A program made the position numbers and the translations under genes. Below the pieces are notes generated by a model. It was not told the DNA's origin. It saw nothing but the letters and a program-made list of their open reading frames with translations, and did no database searches. DNA of 7,351 nt from an uncultured Anaerolineales bacterium (lineage in GTDB: Bacteria; Chloroflexota; Anaerolineae; Anaerolineales; Villigracilaceae), in assembly GCA_937928015.1 (NCBI GenBank), contig CALFXA010000029.1, positions 1 to 7,351 on the forward strand, written 5' to 3'. Position 1 is the stretch's first letter, and each line of letters opens with the position of its first letter. Below are positions 1-6,659 of this stretch, piece after piece.

Positions 1-10
1 CAACGCCATT

Positions 11-19
11 GGAGGAGAG
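11..19 (+). promoter_or_regulatory. Ribosome binding site of the acylase gene
   Basis: GGAGGAGAG lies 3 nt before the ATG at 23, with its GGAGG core 7 nt upstream. It is a strong Shine-Dalgarno sequence that fixes the start. The promoter lies off the left edge of the window. Confidence 0.8.
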
Positions 20-22
20 TTC

Positions 23-2602
23 ATGAAAAAAGTAGGTCGTTTTTTAATGCGAGGATTGATCGCAGTGGTCATCCTCGCGCTCGTGTTGGGTGCGGGGGGC
101 GCTTTCTATTTCAAGTCGTACCTGCCCAACACGGTGGCCAAGCAATCCTTCCCGCAGATAGACGGTGAGATTCAGGTGACGGGGCTGGAGGAGCCCGTGG
201 ACGTCTACCGCGACTCGATGGGCATCCCGCACATCTACGCCGCCAGCGCGCATGACCTGTTTTTCGCGCAGGGTTACATCCACGCGCAGGACCGCTTCTG
301 GCAGATGGACGCCTGGCGGCACATCGGTTCGGGCACGCTCTCGGAAATGTTCGGCCCGGCCCAGGTGGAGACCGACACCTTCCTGCGCACGCTCGGCTGG
401 CGCGTGACCGCCGAAGCCGAATTGAAACAGCTCTCGCCTGATTCACTCGCCATTTTGCAGGCCTATACCGACGGGGTCAACGCCTATCTCAAGGATCACA
501 ACGGCACGGCCCTCAGCCTGGAGTATGCCGTGCTGGGCCTGCTCAGCCCCGATTACAAGATCGAGCCGTGGACACCCGTCAACAGCCTGACCTGGGGCAA
601 GGCCATGGCCTGGGATCTGCGCGGCAACATGGACGAGGAGATCACGCGCGCCGTGTTGCTCAAGACGCTCACCCCCGAGCAGGTGGATCAACTCTATCCG
701 CCGTATCCTGAGGATCATCCTGTTATCGTCAACAAGATCGGGGATGGGACCGCCGCCTCGGCCGTTCCCGCCACCCCCACGGACCCCGCGCTGCTCTCCG
801 CCCTGCCGCTTGATTCCGTTCAATCGAACATTGCCCTGCTCGACCCGCTGCTTGGTCAACTCAGCGACGGCATCGGCTCGAACTCATGGGCCGTCTCGGG
901 CAAGCTGACGGATACGGGCATGCCGATCCTCGCCAATGACCCGCACCTCGGCATCCAGATGCCATCCATCTGGTATCAGGTGGACATGCACTGCATGCCC
1001 AAGAGCGACGCCTGTCCATTCGAGATGGCGGGCTTCTCGTTCGCGGGCGTGCCTGGCGTGGTCATCGGCCACAATGACCGTATCGCCTGGGGCTTCACCA
1101 ACACGGGCCCAGACGTGATGGACCTGTTCATCGAGAAGGTCAACCCCGAGGACCCGAACCAGTACGAGGTCGACGGGAAATGGGTCGACTTCGAGACGCG
1201 TAAAGAAACGGTGGCCGTCGTCGGCGGGGAACCTGTCGACGTGACCGTGCGGCTCACGCGTCACGGCCCCGTCATCTCGGATGCCTACGGTCCGCTCAAG
1301 GATCAGGGAGACCCGAAGGACAAGGAATTTGTCCCGTTCAAGGAGCGCGCGGGCATCGACCTGCCGCAGCAATACGTCATCGCGTTACAGTGGACGGCGC
1401 TGACGCCCTCCACGCCCTTCGAGGCCATCTGGGGCTTCGACAAGGCCCAGAACTGGGATGAGTTCCGCGCCGCCGCCAGCAACTTCCACGTGCCCGCGCA
1501 AAACCTGCTCTACGCCGACGTGGACGGCAACATCGGTTACCAAATGCCTGGCGACGTGCCGATCCGCAAGAAGGGCGACGGCCGCTTCCCCGTGCCTGGC
1601 TGGAACAGCGAATACGACTGGACGGGGTACATTCCCTTCGAAGAACAGCCCTATACCCTCAACCCCGCCGAGGGCTACATCGTCACCGCCAACAACCGCG
1701 TCCCGCCGCGCAATTATCCTTACCTGGTCACCGCGGATTGGGATTACGGCTTCCGCGCCAATCGTATTGTCGAGATGATCCAAAATGCGCCTGGCAAGAT
1801 CGACATCGCTTACATCAAAAAGATGCACGGCGACGCCTACGATGCCAGCGCTGCGGCGCTCCTGCCTGTCTGGAACGAGATCAACTACAAGGCCGCCAGC
1901 CCGAACGAGGCCTACGCGCTCGACCTCCTGCAGAAATGGGACGATCAAAGCACAGCCGATTCGAAGGCGGCGGCTATCTATCAGCAATTCTGGTGGAATC
2001 TCGACCAGAACACCTTCAACGATGACCTGCCCGAACGATATGCCGTCTCGGGTGGCGACAAGGATTTCGAGGTGATGCGCCGCCTGGTGCAGGCTCCTAA
2101 TGATCCCTTCTGGGATGACCGATCCACCGCCGACAAGGTGGAGACCCGCGACGACATCTTCGTCGCTTCGCTGGTCGAAACCGTCAATCAACTGGAAAAG
2201 GACTACGGCAAGGACCCAGCCAAATGGCCGACCTGGGGCAAGCTGCACACCGCCACCTTCCGCAATCAAACCCTGGGTGAATCGGGCATCAGCCTGATCG
2301 AAGACCTGTTCAATCGCGGACCCTTCCCCACAGGCGGCGGAAAATCCATCGTCAACGCCACGGGCTGGAGCATCGGCGAATCCTTTGAAGTGGACTGGCT
2401 GCCGTCGATGCGCATGATCGTGGATTTGAGCAACCTGAACAACTCGCTCACCGTCCACACCACTGGACAGTCGGGCCACGCCTATAACGAGCATTACGCC
2501 GACATGGCTCCGCTGTGGGCCAACGTGCAATACTACCCGATGTGGTGGGAGCAACAATCCGCGGTCGAGGATGCCGAAGGACATTTGGTGTTGAAACCGT
2601 AA
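23..2602 (+). CDS. Penicillin acylase family protein (Ntn hydrolase), membrane-anchored or secreted
   Basis: An 859-residue protein of the penicillin G acylase / acyl-homoserine-lactone acylase type, which hydrolyses amide bonds of acylated amines outside the cytoplasm. Residues 1-10 are basic and 11-30 hydrophobic, forming a signal anchor or signal peptide. An alpha-chain region (about 50-200, with IPHIYA and FAQGYIHAQDRFWQMD) is followed by a linker. G285-S286 begins SNSW, the family's autocatalytic cleavage site, so Ser286 should be the N-terminal nucleophile of a ~574-residue beta chain. Also visible are NDPHLG (305-310), GHNDRIAWG (349-357), HGPVIS (414-419) and TANNRVPP (555-562), whose Asn lies where the family's oxyanion Asn is expected. 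Length is normal and the gene is intact. GGAGGAGAG at 11-19 supports the start at 23. The substrate cannot be told: beta-lactam side chains, AHLs and other N-acyl compounds are all possible. Confidence 0.95.
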   Translation: MKKVGRFLMRGLIAVVILALVLGAGGAFYFKSYLPNTVAKQSFPQIDGEIQVTGLEEPVDVYRDSMGIPHIYAASAHDLFFAQGYIHAQDRFWQMDAWRHIGSGTLSEMFGPAQVETDTFLRTLGWRVTAEAELKQLSPDSLAILQAYTDGVNAYLKDHNGTALSLEYAVLGLLSPDYKIEPWTPVNSLTWGKAMAWDLRGNMDEEITRAVLLKTLTPEQVDQLYPPYPEDHPVIVNKIGDGTAASAVPATPTDPALLSALPLDSVQSNIALLDPLLGQLSDGIGSNSWAVSGKLTDTGMPILANDPHLGIQMPSIWYQVDMHCMPKSDACPFEMAGFSFAGVPGVVIGHNDRIAWGFTNTGPDVMDLFIEKVNPEDPNQYEVDGKWVDFETRKETVAVVGGEPVDVTVRLTRHGPVISDAYGPLKDQGDPKDKEFVPFKERAGIDLPQQYVIALQWTALTPSTPFEAIWGFDKAQNWDEFRAAASNFHVPAQNLLYADVDGNIGYQMPGDVPIRKKGDGRFPVPGWNSEYDWTGYIPFEEQPYTLNPAEGYIVTANNRVPPRNYPYLVTADWDYGFRANRIVEMIQNAPGKIDIAYIKKMHGDAYDASAAALLPVWNEINYKAASPNEAYALDLLQKWDDQSTADSKAAAIYQQFWWNLDQNTFNDDLPERYAVSGGDKDFEVMRRLVQAPNDPFWDDRSTADKVETRDDIFVASLVETVNQLEKDYGKDPAKWPTWGKLHTATFRNQTLGESGISLIEDLFNRGPFPTGGGKSIVNATGWSIGESFEVDWLPSMRMIVDLSNLNNSLTVHTTGQSGHAYNEHYADMAPLWANVQYYPMWWEQQSAVEDAEGHLVLKP

Positions 2603-2604
2603 AG

Positions 2605-2645
2605 AAAAAAGTGACGGTCACCGTCAAGGTGACCGTCACTTTTTT
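2605..2645. terminator. Bidirectional intrinsic terminator between convergent genes
   Basis: This is a perfect 18-bp inverted repeat: A6 plus GTGACGGTCACC (2605-2622), loop GTCAA (2623-2627), then GGTGACCGTCAC plus T6 (2628-2645). It starts 3 nt after the acylase stop. Read rightward it ends in T6 and terminates the acylase; read leftward it also ends in T6 and terminates the fmdB-like/vanZ-like transcript. Each arm is itself a near-palindrome (GTGAC-n-GTCAC), so an alternative two-hairpin fold is possible. Confidence 0.92.
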
Positions 2646-2680
2646 ACAAAATCGGCGCACGGCCGAACAGGTTAGCCCCC

Positions 2681-2893
2681 TCAGACACTGCCCGTGCCGC
2701 ATGAAGAGGATGGGATGCTATTCAGCGAGAATCCTCCGCCTCCATCCGCTGGTTTGGACGCGAAGGTGGACATCTTCTTCTTGACCTGTCCGCTTCCGCA
2801 TTGAGGGCAAACCACTTCATTGATCTTGCTGATGCTGACCAGCTCCTCGAAGGCCCGTCCGCATTGGCTGCATGCAAATTCATAAATTGGCAT
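2681..2893 (-). CDS. FmdB-family zinc ribbon protein
   Basis: A 70-residue protein starting [12 protein letters not shown], the typical N-terminus of the FmdB/CxxC_CxxC_SSSS regulatory-protein family. Cys8-x2-Cys11 and Cys29-x2-Cys32 (CPQCG) form one zinc ribbon. A Lys/Ser/Gly-rich tail with GGGG and SSSCG follows. The open frame extends upstream to 2956, but the ATG at 2893 is preferred: it gives the family N-terminus and has CAGGAG (2905-2900) 6 nt upstream. Family members are small proteins of unclear role, some linked to regulation of amide or formamide utilisation. It lies 59 nt downstream of the vanZ-like gene on the same strand and ends at the shared bidirectional terminator. Confidence 0.88.
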   Translation of the reverse strand: MPIYEFACSQCGRAFEELVSISKINEVVCPQCGSGQVKKKMSTFASKPADGGGGFSLNSIPSSSCGTGSV

Positions 2894-2952
2894 CATCGGC
2901 TCCTGAATGAAAATTTCAAGAATTGGATGCACGAGAGACGGAAAAGTTGCAA

Positions 2953-3330
2953 TCAAGCTCGCAAGGACCGTTTCCTCACTTGCCAGGCTGTCAGCGCGGC
3001 GACCGTCACCCCCGCGTAACTGGCCAGCAGGTCGACGATGTCCATGGTGCGGCTATCGAACAGGGACTGACTCCACTCTTCGAGACCAATCAACAGGGCC
3101 AGGATCAGGCTCACGGTCAGGATGGTGCGGGGTAGGTTCACGCCAGGGCGGACGGTAAAGGCCAGGTTCAGCAGCAGGCTCAGGATTCCGTAGAGGATGA
3201 AATGTCCCAGTTTGTCGCCGTTGGGGAAATCGTACAGGCCGCGAATCAGCCCGGGCAGAGTCCCCATATCCGCCAGGACAATCACCACAATGATAAAGAT
3301 CGAGAAAGAAATTGCCAGCCATTTGGTCAT
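2953..3330 (-). CDS. VanZ-like family membrane protein
   Basis: A 125-residue integral membrane protein with four predicted helices at about 5-21, 42-60, 68-83 and 97-114. VanZ-family signatures are D39-K40-x2-H43-F (DKLGHF) just before helix 2, and EEWSQ (84-88) followed by R94, D97 and D100 ([12 protein letters not shown]) before helix 4. VanZ from enterococci gives low-level teicoplanin resistance; chromosomal homologues are mostly uncharacterised envelope proteins, so a resistance role should not be assumed. The start is unusual: the ATG follows directly after the T-tract of the dedA terminator and has no Shine-Dalgarno sequence at normal spacing. GAGGAG lies beyond the hairpin (3361-3356). 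Later starts would remove helix 1, so the ATG at 3330 is kept. Confidence 0.88.
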   Translation of the reverse strand: MTKWLAISFSIFIIVVIVLADMGTLPGLIRGLYDFPNGDKLGHFILYGILSLLLNLAFTVRPGVNLPRTILTVSLILALLIGLEEWSQSLFDSRTMDIVDLLASYAGVTVAALTAWQVRKRSLRA

Positions 3331-3332
3331 AT

Positions 3333-3357
3333 AAAAAAGACGCCCTTGCGGGCGTCT
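3333..3357 (-). terminator. Intrinsic terminator after the dedA-like gene, abutting the vanZ-like start
   Basis: On the minus strand this is an 8-bp stem AGACGCCC / GGGCGTCT closed by a GCAA tetraloop (GNRA type) and followed by T6. It begins 7 nt after the dedA stop codon. The T-tract ends only 2 nt before the vanZ-like ATG, so the terminator occupies the whole dedA-vanZ gap. Any vanZ-like expression must come from readthrough or from a promoter upstream within dedA. Confidence 0.87.
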
Positions 3358-3361
3358 CCTC
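3356..3361 (-). promoter_or_regulatory. Candidate displaced Shine-Dalgarno sequence for the vanZ-like gene
   Basis: GAGGAG reads leftward at 3361-3356, 25 nt from the vanZ-like ATG in linear sequence. The hairpin 3357-3338 lies between them. If it folds, GAGG (3361-3358) sits about 7 nt (TTTTTAT) from the start codon, an ideal spacing. This is an inference from geometry, by analogy with known cases in which a hairpin bridges a distant Shine-Dalgarno sequence and its start codon. Confidence 0.4.
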
Positions 3362-3364
3362 GTT

Positions 3365-4021
3365 CTAGTTTGTGGCTTCCGCTTTGGGTTGTTTGGCCTC
3401 GCGTTTTGCCTTCAGCCACTCGTAGCCCATCGGCAGGACCGAGATCAGGATGATGGCAATGATCACGAATTCGAAGTTCGAGCGCACAAATGGGATGTTC
3501 CCGAAGAAATATCCCGCCAGCGTGAACAACAGCACCCACACGATGCCGCCGATTAAATTGTACGAAATGAAATAGCCATACGACATCTTGCCGATGCCCG
3601 CCACGAAAGGCGCAAAGGTGCGCACGATGGGCACGAAACGCGCCAGGAAGATGGTCTTGCCGCCGTGCTTCTCGAAGAAGGCGTGCGTCTTGTCGAGGTA
3701 TTCCTTCTTGATCCATTTAATGTTGTAGGCGCGGTCGCCCAGGGTGTGACCGATCCAGTAATTGACCGTGTCGCCACCGATGGCTGCCACCATCAACAAA
3801 CCGATCAACACCCATATATTAAGCGCGTCCAGCGCAGCAAAGGTGCCCGCCGCAAACAAGAGCGAGTCGCCGGGCAGGAAGGGCGTCACCACGAAGCCCG
3901 TCTCCATGAAGATCACGAAGAACAGCAGGCCATAGGTCCACATGCCATACTGGGTGATGATCTGGCTCAGATATTCGTCCAGGTGCAGAAACAGGTCGAT
4001 CAGAAATTTAATGGTTTCCAT
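3365..4021 (-). CDS. DedA-family membrane protein (SNARE-associated/VTT domain)
   Basis: A 218-residue polytopic membrane protein of the DedA family, which includes polyprenyl-phosphate and phospholipid flippases and envelope-homeostasis proteins. Diagnostic features are E40-T-G (METGFVVTPFLPGDSLL, with D52), GGDTVNYWIG (82-91), the amphipathic FFEKHGGK (115-122), and R128 and R134 in FLARFVPIVRTFAPFVAG. E40, D52, R128 and R134 correspond to the acidic and basic residues reported as essential in E. coli YqjA (E39, D51, R130, R136), so the protein should be active. A Lys/Glu-rich cytoplasmic tail follows the last helix. The start at 4021 has a weak GAGAGTGAA ribosome site. It may be transcribed from its own TATAAT at 4059-4054 or by readthrough from the mnmA operon. 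Confidence 0.93.
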   Translation of the reverse strand: METIKFLIDLFLHLDEYLSQIITQYGMWTYGLLFFVIFMETGFVVTPFLPGDSLLFAAGTFAALDALNIWVLIGLLMVAAIGGDTVNYWIGHTLGDRAYNIKWIKKEYLDKTHAFFEKHGGKTIFLARFVPIVRTFAPFVAGIGKMSYGYFISYNLIGGIVWVLLFTLAGYFFGNIPFVRSNFEFVIIAIILISVLPMGYEWLKAKREAKQPKAEATN

Positions 4022-4053
4022 TTCACTCTCACTTGATTGATTAGCAAGCCGCC

Positions 4054-4059
4054 ATTATA
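4054..4059 (-). promoter_or_regulatory. Candidate -10 element for the dedA-like gene
   Basis: A perfect TATAAT reads leftward at 4059-4054, overlapping the TAA stop codon (4057-4055) of the upstream small membrane protein gene. It is 32 nt before the dedA-like ATG, giving a predicted leader of about 26 nt. No TTGACA-like -35 is evident at 16-18 bp spacing. It is preceded by GG, as is the TATAAT before the desulfurase gene. Confidence 0.5.
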
Positions 4060-4333
4060 CCTTGCTTTTCCGCGGCCTCTCGATGCGGCTCAACCAGTCC
4101 CCCGCCCCCAGAAAGGCTAGGCACCCCACGGTGGCCGCCCCCAGGTTTAGCTCCCCAAGCGGGAAAAACTCCCAGCCCAGCCAAGCCCCCGCGAAATGAC
4201 CTGCCGCAAATCCCGCCCAGGCCAGGACCAGATAAAACATCAGCCGCCAGATCCCGCCGTCCCGCACCAGATGATACAACGCGCCGTACAGGCTTGCGAT
4301 GACGAACCCGAGGACCAAGGCTGGAATAGACAT
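4055..4333 (-). CDS. Small three-helix membrane protein of unknown function
   Basis: A 92-residue hydrophobic protein that I cannot assign to a named family. Helices are predicted at about 3-21, 28-50 and 60-78, the second rich in small residues (GFAAGHFAGAW), with a basic C-terminus (RIERPRKSKV) suggesting a cytoplasmic tail. The start at 4333 is well supported: TAAGGAG (4345-4339) gives a strong ribosome site 5 nt before ATG. This site overlaps the mnmA stop codon TAA (4345-4343) across a 9-nt gap, so translation is probably coupled to mnmA. No transport or catalytic signature is visible. Confidence 0.82.
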   Translation of the reverse strand: MSIPALVLGFVIASLYGALYHLVRDGGIWRLMFYLVLAWAGFAAGHFAGAWLGWEFFPLGELNLGAATVGCLAFLGAGDWLSRIERPRKSKV

Positions 4334-4338
4334 GGCTG

Positions 4339-4345
4339 CTCCTTA
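4339..4345 (-). promoter_or_regulatory. Ribosome binding site overlapping the mnmA stop codon
   Basis: TAAGGAG combines the mnmA stop (TAA) with the AAGGAG Shine-Dalgarno sequence of the downstream membrane protein gene. This arrangement favours translational coupling. Confidence 0.75.
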
Positions 4346-5401
4346 TTGGATGATTCCGCCGCCGAGTACTTCCTCTTCAACGTAGAACACCGCCGCCTGA
4401 CCCGCGGTCACATCCCGCGCGGGGGCATCGAACTGGACCCTGGTCTGGCCCCCGCTTAAGGGCGTGATCCACGCCCAGGCGGGCCGCGCCGTGTAGCGGA
4501 TCTTCACCTCCGCGCGGAATGGCTCGGTCGGCGCTTCGCCGCGAATCCAGTTGACGTCTTTGGTCGTCAACTCGGACATGCCGAGTTCGTCCTGCGCACC
4601 GACGATGACCGTGTTGGTCGCCGCATCCTTGCCCAGTACGTAGAGCGGCACGGGCGAGGCTACGCCCAGTCCCTTGCGCTGACCGATGGTGTAGTTCGGC
4701 AGGCCGTTGTGATGACCCACGACCTGTCCATCGCGGGTGACGATCTCGCCCGGGCGGAGCATCTCCGCCGCATTGCGCTGTAGAAAGCCACGATAATCCT
4801 CGCCTGCCAGAAAACACAGGTCCTGCGAGTCGGGCCGCGAGGCGGTCGGTAACCCAAACGACTCGGCGATTCTGCGAATCTCTGTTTTGGGGTATTCCCC
4901 CACAGGAAACAAGGCCCGCCGTAATTTGTCCTGCGTCAAGACATGCAACACATACGACTGATCCTTCGACGGGTCCACCGCACGCAATAACACAATCTTC
5001 CCGTCCTCTTCCTTCCTGCGCACGTAGTGTCCCGTCGCCATGAAGTCTGCACCCAAGGCCAGGGCGTGATCGAGCAAAAAGGTCCAGCGGATCTGACGGT
5101 TACACAGCAAACACGGATTGGGCGTCTCGCCACGGGCGTAGCCATCCAGGAAATACTGTACCACCGTCTCGCGGAAAACGTTCTTCGCGTCCACTACATA
5201 AAAGGGGATGTCGAGTTTGGCCGCCACGCGCCGCGCCTGAGCCATCGAGTCGGGCGTGCAGCAACGGTTGGAGTCTTCCTTGCCAGGCTCCGACCACAAG
5301 CGCAGCATCATCCCAATAACCTCATGGCCCTGCTGTTTGAGCAGGGCGGCAGCAACGGAGGAGTCCACCCCTCCCGACATGGCAACGACAACTTTGGTCA
5401 T
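4343..5401 (-). CDS. mnmA: tRNA-specific 2-thiouridylase MnmA
   Basis: A 352-residue cytosolic enzyme that uses ATP and a persulfide sulfur donor to convert U34 to 2-thiouridine in tRNA-Lys, tRNA-Glu and tRNA-Gln. The N-terminal PP-loop SGGVDSS is at 9-15 (ATP binding/adenylation). Next come CCTPDSMAQAR (47-57), TPNPCLLCN (93-101, with C100 as the nucleophilic Cys by alignment to E. coli C102) and TGHY (123-126). DSQDLCFL (191-198) carries the second catalytic Cys, C196 (E. coli C199). The central domain has NYTIGQRKGLGV, and a C-terminal beta-barrel ends the protein. All key residues and the length are normal. GGTGA lies 5 nt before the ATG. The gene sits 85 nt downstream of a cysteine desulfurase, the same partnership as yrvO-mnmA in Bacillus, so sulfur may pass directly from that enzyme. 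Confidence 0.97.
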   Translation of the reverse strand: MTKVVVAMSGGVDSSVAAALLKQQGHEVIGMMLRLWSEPGKEDSNRCCTPDSMAQARRVAAKLDIPFYVVDAKNVFRETVVQYFLDGYARGETPNPCLLCNRQIRWTFLLDHALALGADFMATGHYVRRKEEDGKIVLLRAVDPSKDQSYVLHVLTQDKLRRALFPVGEYPKTEIRRIAESFGLPTASRPDSQDLCFLAGEDYRGFLQRNAAEMLRPGEIVTRDGQVVGHHNGLPNYTIGQRKGLGVASPVPLYVLGKDAATNTVIVGAQDELGMSELTTKDVNWIRGEAPTEPFRAEVKIRYTARPAWAWITPLSGGQTRVQFDAPARDVTAGQAAVFYVEEEVLGGGIIQ

Positions 5402-5405
5402 AAAT

Positions 5406-5447
5406 TCACCAGAAAATAAGGTCCAAAGTCTCCTGACCCCGTACCAT
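5406..5447 (-). other. Possible 13-codon leader ORF upstream of mnmA
   Basis: In the 85-nt gap between the desulfurase stop and mnmA, an ATG at 5447 opens a 13-codon frame (MVRGQETLDLIFW). It ends in TGA 4 nt before the mnmA ATG, and that TGA lies in the presumed mnmA ribosome site (GGTGA). It has no Shine-Dalgarno sequence at proper spacing and could be chance. It is listed because the stop/ribosome-site overlap would allow coupling. Confidence 0.15.
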
Positions 5448-5456
5448 CAACGGCTA

Positions 5457-5469
5457 GAGTCATTGACTC
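5457..5469. repeat. Short perfect palindrome between desulfurase and mnmA
   Basis: GAGTCA-T-TGACTC, with 6-bp arms around one central base, lies 18 nt after the desulfurase stop codon. It is too small for a terminator and has no T-tract. It could be a protein binding site or chance. Confidence 0.3.
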
Positions 5470-5486
5470 ATTAAGGGTATCTTTGT

Positions 5487-6650
5487 TCATCTCTGGTTTA
5501 AACTTCTGGCCCGCTCCACCAGAGACGGCAAGGCCCGCAAGAAAATATCCACTTCGGCGGGTTGAGTGTCTTTGCCGAGGGTGACGCGCAGGGAACCCAG
5601 GGCCCAGTCACGCGAGAAGCCCAAGGAGGTGACGACCTCACTGGGTTCGGGATTGCCCGTCTTACAGGCGGACCCCGACGAACAGGCAAAACCCGCCGCG
5701 TCGAGCAGGGTCAACAACAGATTGCCATCCACGCCCTGGAATACGAAGGAGGCGTGATTGGGCAGGCGCTCGGCAGGATGTCCCGTCAGCCTGGAATCGG
5801 GAATCTCTTCCAGCACGCGGCCAAGGATGTGATCCCGCAATGGCTGGACGTGACCGATCCGCTGTTCGCGTTCTTCCTTCGCCAGCTGCAGTGCTTCTGC
5901 AAAGCCGACAATGTAAGGCACATTATGCGTCCCCGCCCGCAGGCCGAATTCCTGGCCGCCGCCCGTCAGGTGCGGAACCAGCTTCGTCCCCTTGCGAACA
6001 TACAACGCGCCGACGCCCTTCGGGCCGTACAACTTGTGCGCGCCCAGCGAGAGCAGGTCCACGCTGAGGGCCGACATGTCCACGTCGAGATAGGCCGCCG
6101 CCTGGACCGCATCCGTGTGGAAGGGGACGCCATGTTCACGGCACAGCGCCGCAATCTCACGGATCGGGTTGACGGTGCCGATTTCATTATTGGCGTACAT
6201 GACCGAAACCAACGCTGTCTCTGCACCGATGGTCTTCTGTACGGCCTCGGGCGTGACGCGACCATGTTCATCCACCTTCAGCCATTCGACCTGGAAGCCA
6301 TAATACTTTTCGAGTTGCTCAGCCGTCTTGCTGACGGCATGATGCTCGGTCCGCGCGGTCAGGATGCGGGTCGCCCCCCTCTGCTCACGGCGAGACAAGG
6401 CGGATCCGCGCAGGGCCAGATTATCGGCTTCGGAACCGCAGGAGGTGAAGAGGATTTCGTCGGGGCGGCAACCCAGCACAGAGGCAATCGTCTCGCGCGC
6501 GGAATCGACCGCAGCTTCGGCAACCTGTCCATAACGGTGGACAGACGAAGGGTTCCCGAAAGAATCCGCAAAATAAGGTCGCATCGCCTCCAGCACGCGG
6601 GAGTCCACGGGAGTGGTGGCGGCATAGTCAAGATAGATAGGGTCGGTCAT
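5487..6650 (-). CDS. Cysteine desulfurase (IscS/NifS family, group I)
   Basis: A 387-residue PLP enzyme that removes sulfur from L-cysteine as an enzyme-bound persulfide for tRNA thiolation and Fe-S assembly. YLDYAATTP (6-14) opens the fold. TEHHAV (101-106) carries the cofactor-stacking His, and NNEIGTVNPI (153-162) and HTDAVQ (178-183) are PLP-contact motifs. SLGAHKLYGPKG (201-212) places the Schiff-base lysine at K206. SSGSACKTG (324-332) gives the catalytic Cys C329 in the extended mobile loop of group I enzymes. Length is typical. The start at 6650 fits the family N-terminus exactly, yet has no Shine-Dalgarno sequence and lies 9 nt after TATAAT. Adjacency to mnmA suggests it is the dedicated donor for 2-thiouridine synthesis (as YrvO is for Bacillus MnmA); a general IscS role is equally possible because no iscU or suf gene is in view. 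Confidence 0.95.
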   Translation of the reverse strand: MTDPIYLDYAATTPVDSRVLEAMRPYFADSFGNPSSVHRYGQVAEAAVDSARETIASVLGCRPDEILFTSCGSEADNLALRGSALSRREQRGATRILTARTEHHAVSKTAEQLEKYYGFQVEWLKVDEHGRVTPEAVQKTIGAETALVSVMYANNEIGTVNPIREIAALCREHGVPFHTDAVQAAAYLDVDMSALSVDLLSLGAHKLYGPKGVGALYVRKGTKLVPHLTGGGQEFGLRAGTHNVPYIVGFAEALQLAKEEREQRIGHVQPLRDHILGRVLEEIPDSRLTGHPAERLPNHASFVFQGVDGNLLLTLLDAAGFACSSGSACKTGNPEPSEVVTSLGFSRDWALGSLRVTLGKDTQPAEVDIFLRALPSLVERARSLNQR

Positions 6651-6659
6651 GGTGAATGG

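Noticed and set aside
1385..2584. Long minus-strand open frame (399 codons) opposite the acylase
   Set aside because: It is a shadow of the acylase coding strand; it has no recognisable domain or ribosome site, and the acylase is clearly real in the other frame.
2894..2956. N-terminal extension of the FmdB-like protein to 2956
   Set aside because: The extension lacks the family N-terminus, overlaps the vanZ-like stop and bypasses the good ribosome site at 2905-2900.
2953..3330. Glycopeptide resistance cassette because of a VanZ-like gene
   Set aside because: No vanHAX, vanR or vanS neighbours; chromosomal VanZ-like proteins are common and not evidence of resistance.
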